DNA from: Imbricaverruca yamaguchii
Taxonomy: Eukaryota > Arthropoda > Thecostraca > Neoverrucidae
Assembly (NCBI GenBank): GCA_034440575.1
Contig: JAOTOL010001633.1
Span: 2,896,501 to 2,960,500, forward strand
Direction of reading: 5' to 3'
Length of the DNA stretch: 64,000 nucleotides
The notes beneath the pieces are model-generated. The model saw nothing but the letters and a program-made list of their open reading frames with translations. It was not told the DNA's origin and made no database searches. Numbering within the stretch: position 1 is the first letter of the stretch; each line of letters opens with the position of its first letter. Shown in pieces: positions 54,736-64,000 of this stretch. Position numbers and translations under genes: made by a program.

Positions 54736-57519
54736 GAGGTGTTCCTGACATTGCTTAAACTCGGAGTGAGTGGTATGGGTGTGTGAAATGTATTTTAGAT
54801 CTAGCCTAAACCCGACATGAACTGATTGCATTACTTGAACTGCTGAACCTATTGAGGGCTTGACCTAACTAACTCCTTTGTTGATTGTGGCTATGTCAGT
54901 GGTGTATTGTCTTGTTTTTCGCCGCCAACTCCACCACACATTCCCCAAACCCCAGCCGACGCGATGTTGGTTCGAGTTGCCGTCCCTAACACGAATTTAT
55001 ATATGTGCGAGGTCAAAGTTTTGGGAACACCATATATGTACGTGAGAGTCTTTAGTCAGAGTATAATTTATACGTTGCATTAGAGAATTGACGAGAATTA
55101 AATTTATCATTGGTTTGAAGGACATGTCCCGTGTTGGGACTTTTTGGACGCTAGTAATAATATAATTTTGTGCAATGTACTGCACGAAATAAGTGCCTTT
55201 GTTGAGCTCCAAGCGGCTTCCGCTGATCCTTAAATCTACCTATTCACGTTCATTCCCGTCATTCACTTCACATTCTCTCGACCCGTCCATGCTGTCCTTA
55301 TTAATTAATGAATTGCTTGGTCCCCAAATTTAGCTCCCGCCCCCCCCACCCTTTCAGCGGTACACAAACACATAGATCGACAGACCATTGCTCTAATTTT
55401 GATGGTACGTTGGCCTAACAAGTAAACCTTTCACTGCCAATCATGGCTGGCCTAACCATTATTGGCAGCGTTTTTCGCCTGGACAAAGCCTTAACTGCAA
55501 CGAGGGGGGGGGGGGGCTCATCGTACTGGCTCCGAGGGCTGATACAAGTGCTCTGGTGTCTTTGACCGACATACCTAGCCTTAAGTTCGATCGATGCCGC
55601 GCCGGGCCTTATTCGTCGTACACTTGCGACCAGGTCTGACGTATCCCACGGGCGGGCACGGATCCCTACCACGTTGGGCACGTCCCGGTAGTCGTTATAC
55701 CCTAGCCGGCCCTACCATTTTTTGCCCCGGGGCTTATGGCATGCCAAACCCGTCCATGTGTCCCTCGAACTGTCTGCACCAACCGTGACCACGTGCAGAG
55801 TTCGGGGGTGGACAAATTACCTGGCAGTGTTTTGCCTATACCATATAGTCCGGCGCCAGACTTCCGGCGAATGCAATGTGATGACCCCTTTATCGGCCCC
55901 TCCCACATACATACCTTGTTCGTCCCCTCACCTGCACCCCTGGATCGCAGAGGCCAGCGTGATTTTGCAGTCAAAGATCCAGAGCAGGTGTACTAATGCC
56001 CCCGAAGTGTCCGTGCATCGCACCCTCCCGCAATCAGGCATTATCCAAACGCACGTCATATGTATAACAACAATAATATTCTAGACAATTTAACTGGCTT
56101 GAGCAGTCACTACCACGACCCGGAAACGTTCAGTCTATAGGAGGACGGCTCGCAGGTCGGCTGCCTTGCTTATAAATTAACTTCATCGTACAAATTAATA
56201 TCATGCACATATCCAAGCATAATTATGTGAATCATTCCACCTTGTCGGGAAGTGCTCACGGTACTATCTCCGTCTATGGGTCGGCTGTTGATGACCCGGT
56301 CAGAGCGAACAGCGCCGCGCACTGCCCCCCCCCATCACGCGCGGCACGGCCGCCATTTCAATTCTGGACATAAATATCCTCCCCTCCTCGCACCTGGTCG
56401 CTGAGGTATTTACTACGGTGGCACCGTTTCAAGAGTACTTAGTACTTCTCACGTACTCTTCAAGTACTTCTCACGTCGTCCATTCCTTCAATCTATCTTA
56501 TTTTATCCGATCCTGCTCTACCGCTCCTCCTGTTCGTCACTGCCGAAATGCTACCACTGGTCCTTGCTGATGCCACCAGATAATTTCTATGCTTCATTTA
56601 ATATATTTATCTTTGCATGCACCGCATCGCATTACGCACACACTGCTAATATACTTCTCGCCATCTCCGACATGTCCGTCCACTTCCTCCCCATCCTGAA
56701 CTTATCCTATTTGGTCCCCCCCCCCACGAGACGGGTCGCTCCCAGCAATGAATTTGGTGAGAAGGCAGAAGCTGCGGAAGATAATTTAGGTTGGTTCGGA
56801 AAGGAAAGGAAAGAGGATGACATGTCAGAAGTGTAACACTCACATGACTGATGGTGAGTGGCTAGTGGCCTCAGCTGATTACTTCATCTCCTCCGTCCGC
56901 AAACTCAGCCATCTGGCCACTGCTGGACGCCCCTGAGGCGTCGGTCCGGCATCCACCGCCGCGTGTCTTCCAGTCCCCTCTGCGCGTCTCTCTTCTTTCG
57001 TCTATCCTGGTCTGCCTTCTTGAATTTTATGCAGGCCCGCCTCTTTTTTCTTTAGCCCATTCCCAGGGCTTTGTAGTGAGCTCGCGTTCCTGATTGGATT
57101 TGGCTTTTCCCGTCTGGGGCCTTCATAGTGTTCTAGAAGGTTCTCCTGCGCGTGGTCACCGTCCTCACGGGCCGATAACCCTTCTGCCGGAGGTGGTCCA
57201 GCTGGTGTTTGGACCCCTGTCTGCCAGCTGAAGGTGCCAAGCCATTACTCCTGTTTGCTCCGTATGTTATTTCCGGACCGCCTTCTGATCTTGGCGCCGG
57301 CGCCACTCGCGTTTGCTTTTACTTCTCGGGGCAAATGTTTGTAAGGGAAGGGGAAGGTGGGAAGAATGTGAAAGCTTCACGAGGAAAAAGAAAGATAGTT
57401 ATCTGGAGGCCATAGTGTTGGGAATGAGAAGAATCTCAGACAAAGCTGTCTTTCCAACCCCCCTCATGTCAGCCAAACCAACACAAAATGCAGTCAGGCT
57501 TTTTTTTCAGCGACCGATG
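54736..57519. other. no recognised gene
   Basis: Poly-G and poly-C tracts at about 55505-55516, 55337-55348 and 56326-56333. CAAGAGTACTTAGTACTTCTC and ACTCTTCAAGTACTTCTCAC at about 56428-56475 form an irregular AGTACTT repeat. The GC-rich part 55560-55990 and 56930-57310 have overlapping open frames on both strands but no family motif. Confidence 0.35.
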
Positions 57520-58370
57520 TCAACTACACCAACCACACCGGCCACACCAGCCACACTAACCACACCAACCATACTAGCCACGCAAACCACACCAACCACA
57601 CAAAATACACAAACCACACAAACCACACAAACTACACAAACCAAACAAACCACACAGACCATACGAATCACACCGACCACACCGACCACACCGACCACAC
57701 CGACCACACCGACCACACCGACCACACCGACCACACCGACCACACCGACCACACCGACCACACCGACCACACCGACCACACCGACCACACCGACCACACC
57801 GACCACACCGACCACACCGACCACACCGACCACACCGACCACACCGACCACACCGACCACACCGACCACACCGACCACACCGACCACACCGACCACACCG
57901 ACCACACCGACCACACCGACCACACCGACCACACCGACCACACCGACCACACCGACCACACCGACCACACCGACCACACCGACCACACCGACCACACCGA
58001 CCACACCGACCACACCGACCACACCGACCCCCACCGACCACACCGACCACACCGACCACACCGACCACACCGACCACACCGACCACACCGACCACACCGA
58101 CCACACCGACCACACCGACCACACCGACCACACCGACCACACCGACCACACCGACCACACCGACCACACCGACCACACCGACCACACCGACCACACCGAC
58201 CACACCGACCACACCGACCACACCGACCACACCGACCACACCGACCACACCGACCACACCGACCACACCGACCACACCGACCACACCGACCACACCGACC
58301 ACACCGACCACACCGACCAAACCGACCAAACCAATCAAACCGACCAAACTAACCAAACTATCTAAACAAA
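57520..58370. repeat. 9 bp minisatellite, ~72 perfect units plus diverged flanks
   Basis: ACCACACCG repeated from about 57667 to 58318, with variant edges (CACACAAAC, CACACTAAC, AAACCGACC types) from 57520 and to 58370. One irregular unit at about 58026-58031 (CCGACCCCCACCG) shifts the register by one base, so the plus frame changes from Thr-Thr-Pro to Asp-His-Thr repeats. Frames are open on both strands only because the unit contains no stop. Not a gene. Confidence 0.97.
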
Positions 58371-59828
58371 CCACACCAACCGCATCGACGCGAACTTACG
58401 ATCCGGACGACGTTAACACTGACCAACGGAGGGATGTTGCAACCCTCTAACTTCATGCAACCCTCGCAGGCTTTGTTTTCCTGGATAGCTTCCGCATTTC
58501 TCAACGGGCCTCAGCAAATTGCGAGTGCACTCTGGGACGGCTTTTTCAAAGCTGTTAGTATTTTGTTTTAGGTCACGTCAGGTGACGGGAATATGACGTC
58601 ATAAATGAGAACAACTCCGACTATTAAAGAGCGAAATCGCGAAATATCGCATATTGACATGACATCGTGATTTAAAGCGACATATTATGTGTGGCTTGTG
58701 ATAACGGATGACTGGATTGATATCCGAACATTGTCCCTGTGTTATTACAAGGATATTCAAGGTCCTTGGCCTAGGTTTACCTTGGATGATCTGTTGTAGC
58801 TTGGCAGAGCATCTGGGGTTATTTTAAATAGTAAGTCCGATTCACTTTGACGTCCATGCTTTCCCTCCGTTTTTTTTATTATGGTTATATAGGGTTTGGC
58901 ACCACTAGCGGAGTATGGTAGCCTGTCAGGATAACCATGCAAATAACCACAAAGCCAGACACATAACCAGAATAACCTGCAATAAGCAAGCACGTAATTT
59001 TGCAGGCAGCAAGGGGTGGTCGTCTGTGCTCACCCAGATATACATCATGAAAGAGAGTCCGGTCAGGTACGTTTCCAGTGTACGGGTGTTGTCTCGAGGC
59101 GCTGCTCGTCCGGCGGCCGGCCAACAGCAACCATCTTGTTAGCCGACCAGTCGGCAATGGGTGCGCCCTCGTACCCAACTGCAACAGCTAACAGCTGTTA
59201 CTTAGATTGGAGAATGCAATCGGTTCCCGTCGCATGTCGTGAAATAGGGCATCATCGCAGTGTTTTCGCCATGGAATATTTTATCCTGCACTTGGAACCG
59301 GTGTTTGCGGTCGTGCGAACATATTCAAATATGTGCATGCTTTGTGCTTCCAATGTGCAAAATGATAGTATACATAATATGTCAGACTTATCCTACTGGT
59401 AAAACTTGACATTCACATGTATGACGGAATGTAAGGACCCCAACACTCGATTGTCCTCATAATCTCCCAAAAAACTAGGTATCTACCGATATTCGTTGAC
59501 TACGCTAACGGTGGATTTTAGAGGCTTGTCAAATAAATCTAAGCAGGTATATATCATGTGCGTAGCAACGCTTCCGATGACAATAATCCGATACACGGTG
59601 AACGCTATGTTTTATACTCATGGGTGCAAATTTCCTAATGCAGGGTTGTTTTGTTCTTTTGGTTTCGGTTCCATTGAATTTGTACATCCATTCTGTACTT
59701 GTTCTGTACTTTTTGTGTACTTCCGGCGATACTGCTTTCCACATTCGCCTTTGACGTTAATATACCTGAATAACATTAGGATATTAACGACTAAGTCGGG
59801 AAAATGCAGCATCGACTTATGATTGCCA
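58371..59828. other. no recognised feature
   Basis: No motif or repeat recognised. Overlapping frames around 58885-59402 and 59496-59822 lack support. Confidence 0.35.
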
Positions 59829-60689
59829 TTAACCCGGTCAAATTTCCGGTCAAATCCTCACACCCCGTCTCTGGGGGCGGGGGGTGTGGCGGTTGAAGGC
59901 GCCCCTCTAAAATACAAACTAAGCATTGCACGAAAACGAAAGAGGTGTCATCGGAAAGCGCTCGACGAGTAGGGTCCGGGTCACCCTCCAAAACAATTTT
60001 GACCCAAAAGTGACGTCACCAGGGGATAGATTTTCACGACTTTTCACGATTTACATTATGTTTTTGACTCTGCGGTGTTCATTTTGGGGATATATGAGAA
60101 TACAATTTGTATTTGGAATGAGAAAAAGACAGAGAAATGAACCAGGGCTATAATTTGTTTTGGCCCGCCAAAAATAAAACATTTTTTGAAATTTAAAGAT
60201 TTTGAGTTTAAAAAAAACGTTTTCTTTAATTTTCCTTTTCCAATTGGTAGACCAGACTGAGAAACGTTGCTGGAAGTCAACCTTCCCTAATACAAAATGC
60301 TTACTTTAGCCAGAATCCTGTATTTGAACTGCAATCTAGCAAATACGCAAAATTGATATGTAGTCAATAACGAAAAAAAGAAAAAGTTCCACTCGTACGT
60401 TTTGTTGCATACGTAAAGATAAGCAAACGCTGAAAGTTTCATTAAAATGTCTGCATCCGTTAAAGCGTGACGACTGGCTGAACGCTTTTGGAGGTGACCT
60501 AACTTAACCGAGACTACCTCGTTGACCCTAGATGACCTGACCTAGAAATTTTGAATCAGTATTTTAAATTGATGTGGGAAAAGGTATGCAAAATTTGGGT
60601 GCGTTGCCGCACGCCGTTCGTCCGCTATCGGCGAAAAACCTGAGGGGTGGCGGTTGAAGACCCCCCCCCCCCGAGGCGGGACGGGTTAA
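59829..60689. repeat. TTAA-ended 861 bp repeat with TTAACCCG inverted ends
   Basis: Starts TTAACCCGGTC at 59829 and ends GACGGGTTAA at 60689. The outer 8 bases are perfect inverted repeats that include TTAA. Near each end lies a GTGGCGGTTGAAG block (about 59887 and 60647) in the same orientation next to C/G runs. A block at 59935-59975 (CATCGGAAAGCGCTCGACGA) recurs at about 62043 in changed form. No coding motif. TTAA ends are typical of piggyBac-type insertion. Confidence 0.65.
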
Positions 60690-62795
60690 CAGGAAAGGTG
60701 AGCGAGAACAATTGTCAACTGACTTGACCGGCATGCCCGCCATGGAAATTTCGCAAATCATCAGTAGTTTCATTAATTTTATCATCCACTGGCAGTTAGC
60801 TAAGTCAGAAATGAGGAACATTTGTCGGGCACGTGCAGGAGTTACCGGAGGATATCTGATGAAACGTTCTGAATAGTAATACAAGAAGCTTTATTATTTA
60901 ATAATTGGTAGTGCTTTCCAGAAAGGTCTAGATGTGGTACAGAGGTGCTCCTGTTCCTTGCGTCTCATGTTTGTTTTAATTAGGGGATAGTGCCCGAACA
61001 TTTCCAGCAATTTCGCATGCCTCAGCGATGCATTTAATTATCTAGCACTCTAATCAGCATTGTTTTGTTTGCTTTGTACGGCCAGTAATCAAAGCACCGC
61101 AAATGTTCAAAACTTCCACCAATATTAGCTCGGTGCATACATTTATGCATTATGTGCCAACAAATTGCACGTGGTGTCAGAATCGGTCGCGGGGTCCGTA
61201 GAATCAATGATCCCTGAAGTATCAGGGAAATGATATTGTGGAATGAGATGCATTGTTGGGGATATTTTGCGCTAAGCATAAGTTTATTTTTCCTGTTTAA
61301 TGTTTGTTCGTTTTCCAACGGTTATCGGAGGCTCCTGGGGCCGTCGATGATATTGTTAGGAAGTTAAAATTTTGGTAGGAAGTAGAAAAGGAAAGCTAGG
61401 AAACGTCACCGAATTTCACTGTCCTATTGCAAACGGCTAGGGGACGAGGGGTAACAAAACTACAGTGGAGGGTGGAATTCTCCATCCCTACCGGAATTGG
61501 CTGAAATAGTCACAACGTACAACGACGATGAATATCGCCGGCACCGTTACTTGTCGCATGTCGATCATTAATGCAGAATTGGCAAGTGGATTAGGGGTGC
61601 CCTGACATGCCATATGTTATGCAGCTTGCAATAATTGTTGGTGCTCACCCGGTATCATTCCTTAGCCATGGGAGCGTCTTGAAGCGCTAGGGCTGCTCAG
61701 ACACGACTAATTGTGTACCCACCGGTAAGTTATGTGACAACAGAACAGTATCGACTTGCAACTGGTTAGTCACCTGACTTGGAAGACAGAAGTAGATTTC
61801 ATAATAACCGTTGCAGATATATCACATGCAGTGTGCATAATTTGACGAAGCACCTATGTTTATATCATCCTGTGGGTCAAGCGTATGCAGAGCCGCAGCC
61901 AAGGGGACCAGATATCCCTCCCCACCACCTTGGTAATAAAGTATTTACGAGATTGAAGAAAGAAATGAATGACCCCGGGCAAAACCATACATGGCCAGCA
62001 TCTAGCTTCCAAAATAAGCGGTAATGAAAACGAACCAGATATCATCGGGAAGCCCTCGACGAATCGGGTCCACAAAATGCCTCCACGTTTTCAAATTTGT
62101 TTTCAAATACTTATGAGACTTAAACTGACGGGTTTCCGAAAACTTGACTTCTCAACACCATTTTATAGCTACACTTCTGCTAAAGACAGAAATAATAAAA
62201 CACGCCATTTGATGATAAATTGCACCGCGCATGTTACACAAATAGTCACATTTGTCCATCATGGGCCAAAATTGGCAGTGACCTGACTTCAAACACAAAT
62301 CCAACATAAATGCGCTGTGAGTGCGGTCGAAATGTAGTAATTTATTCAGCTTTATTTCAATATATGTTCACGTGTACATGCCTTAGACTTCATAATGTTA
62401 TGTCAAAATAACCTAGGATGACTTTGGCCTTGGCTGATACATAGTTTTGGTTGCATAGTGTAATTGGGGTTGTACAACGCCAATTTGATACCATTCATGG
62501 TTATGAACCACTTTGATGTAGTTTATTATTTGATACTGCTTAACATGGAAACTTGAAATATATCGTTTTAAATACAGGAGTGTCTAAATGGATTTTGACC
62601 AGTTAATGCACCTAATCTTCATCCGACCTCTGGCCACTTGCCTGAGGTCAATCAAATTTGGTATGGAACGTCTCATCATATTTTGCATGTCAATGGAAAA
62701 TGAGGTTTGAAGAACACGCATATTACAAAAATAGGGAAAATCGTATACAATTCGCCGTGACCTGAAGTCATTAGCCTAGCCTGAAACCGAAATCC

Positions 62796-62798
<3 letters not shown>
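60690..62798. other. no gene; diverged repeat fragment at 62025-62075
   Basis: GAAAACGAACCAGATATCAT and CGGGAAGCCCTCGACGAATC at 62027-62067 match the block at 59935-59975 of the TTAACCCG repeat. The rest has no recognised feature. Confidence 0.4.
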
Positions 62799-62860
<62 letters not shown>

Positions 62861-62911
62861 ATTTATATATATGTGTGTGTGTGTATGTATGTGTGTGTGT
62901 TTGTGTGTGTA
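62799..62911. repeat. AT microsatellite followed by GT tract
   Basis: Pure AT from 62799 to 62857, a short break, ATATATAT, then mostly GT/TATG to about 62911. Confidence 0.95.
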
Positions 62912-63309
62912 TGATACACAGGCATTGCACAATTGTCTCCCGTTGCACGATTTATTTACATGTTTATATTTTAGATGAGTGATCGATTCGGAAATCATTC
63001 TGTTCCAGTTTACCCTATTTAACCTGAGCTAGATCAATGACCTTAAGTTGCCTGAGGTCGACACTTTCACAGAAGACCTTAGAAAGAAATAGCACAGCCA
63101 CCTTTTCCTTATCATGGGAATACATTAGTGGCTATAAAAGACCTCGAGAAATGATAGGGAGAAGTCCATACTGTAACGAGTTATTTTAAGTCCATGAATG
63201 ACGTTCTATAACGTCTCAAAACACAAGCCACGATGCTATGCCCATGACCATTCGGCACCATAGGATATGGGGGATGCCTTGCCATTCAAGTCCAGCCATG
63301 CGTGAAGTA
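62912..63309. other. no recognised feature
   Basis: Sequence downstream (on the minus strand) of the piggyBac-like relic. No continuation of the transposase and no clear terminal repeat recognised. Confidence 0.4.
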
Positions 63310-64000
63310 TGTCGTTGTTCGTCGGCATGTAGACCTTGAAAGGGCAGCATCCGCGATACGGCTAGATGGTCTCGTCGATGGTGAGGCAGTCCGAGGGTTT
63401 AAAGTGTCGCCGGAGGTTAGTGTCAAACTTATCGAAAACGTCCTTGATGAGGCAGAAGTTGTCCCCCTGGCGGCGGTCTGTTCGGGCATCACTTCCGTCG
63501 AAGCGGACACTAGAAAGCAGCTTCCTGTGGCGGTGCAGACTCATCGCAGCCCGGAACGGCGGTGGACCGAACGAGCCAGTGAACAGCTCGGTGGCTGACT
63601 GCAAGGACACCGTCCCTCTCAGCACGTTGAGCGCCAAGCAGGCCAGCAGCTCCGTTCGATCAAGCGGCTTGAACAGATGCTCATCCTTGATCCAATCTTG
63701 CTGAGACTTTCCGCACATGAACTTCACCCTCTGCTCCTGCAGTTTCTCATTCGTGCGCTTCACCGTCTCCTCGGAATGTCAACGCTGAAAAACAATTCGA
63801 ACGCGTCCAGCTCTGTGCAGATCCTTCTTGCTTTATCGCTACAGAGGCCCTCTTTCTCCCGCAATACGTTTGTAGGATCACGCTGCCTGTGGGTGGTGGG
63901 TTCGGTTCTCCACTCCAATATGAACCCCTCGCGCCGGGTGCACTCTTCAAAAACCGCATCTTCTTGTTGAAATTGCTGGAGAACGGCTTCCGACAGCATC
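63310..64000 (-). pseudogene. piggyBac-like transposase (DDE_Tnp_1_7) N-terminal half, broken
   Basis: piggyBac transposases excise and insert elements at TTAA with a DDD catalytic site. The minus strand enters from the right edge and reads NVLREKEGLCSDKARRICTE and LDAFELFFSVDI. A single-base frameshift at about 63775 is followed by VKRTNEKLQEQRVKF, LLACLALNVLRGTVS, FTGSFGPPPFRAAMSLHR (family W....G.P.FR..MS..RF), LLSSVRFD, FCLIKDVFDKF and SDCLTIDETI. The Asp of LTIDE is the first catalytic Asp. A TAG then stands where a Tyr codon is usual, and the frame continues PYRGCCPFKVYMP to about 63320. The region with the other catalytic Asps and the Cys-rich C terminus is missing, so it is inactive. 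Confidence 0.85.

Noticed and set aside
57313..58374. Frames of 118-350 codons on both strands (Thr-Thr-Pro, Val-Trp-Ser, Gly-Val-Val, Arg-Cys-Gly repeats)
   Set aside because: A stop-free 9 bp unit leaves several registers open on both strands. This is repeat arithmetic, not genes.
63302..63970. Plus-strand frames of 97-112 codons
   Set aside because: They are the opposite strand of the piggyBac-like relic, whose minus-strand motifs are clear.

Overview
This window looks like repeat-dominated nuclear DNA from an invertebrate animal. It carries non-LTR retrotransposon relics of at least two types, a Penelope-like fragment, a piggyBac-like transposase relic, tRNA-derived SINEs, long AT/TA microsatellites and many minisatellites. 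There is no bacterial gene packing, no operon, no tRNA or rRNA gene and no CRISPR array. The species cannot be told from the sequence. I found no host protein-coding gene I would defend. One short exon-like stretch (52810-53038, minus) is offered as a weak candidate only.

Layout. 1-4229: two nearly identical ~400 bp direct repeats about 3.8 kb apart. 5650-8574: a decayed I/Jockey-like LINE with a C-rich leader, a gag-like ORF1 whose zinc-knuckle ligands are partly replaced by Tyr, and an endonuclease region truncated before the reverse transcriptase (RT). 8575-14016: a ~5.4 kb segment with ~180 bp inverted ends built from a ~140 bp unit, with a SINE inside. 14.5-20.3 kb: another SINE, a LINE RNase H relic and a CR1-like RT relic. 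20.6-30 kb: a TTAA-bounded repeat family, two inverted copies of a ~1 kb repeat (one split by a SINE with a 13 bp target duplication), a Penelope-like RT scrap and three minisatellites. 31.3-35.45 kb: the best preserved element, a CR1-like LINE with the end of an esterase ORF1 and an almost intact ORF2 (endonuclease plus RT, one in-frame stop near its C terminus). A 248 bp near-perfect palindrome with hammerhead-like core motifs sits upstream of ORF2. 37.6-44.4 kb: tandem repeats with units of 6, 35, 63, 19 and 7 bp. 45.8-50.8 kb: a decayed second copy of the same LINE, an antisense RT relic of another CR1-like LINE, and an inverted copy of the TTAA-bounded dimer. 57.5-58.4 kb: a 9 bp minisatellite. 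63.3-64 kb: a piggyBac-like transposase relic running off the right edge.

How it works together: the autonomous elements seen here (CR1-like LINE, I-like LINE, Penelope-like, piggyBac-like) are the kinds of machinery that could have moved the non-coding repeats: LINEs for SINEs, and possibly a piggyBac-type transposase for the TTAA-ended repeats. No copy in the window looks fully functional. Long open frames over the minisatellites come from repeat periodicity, not genes.
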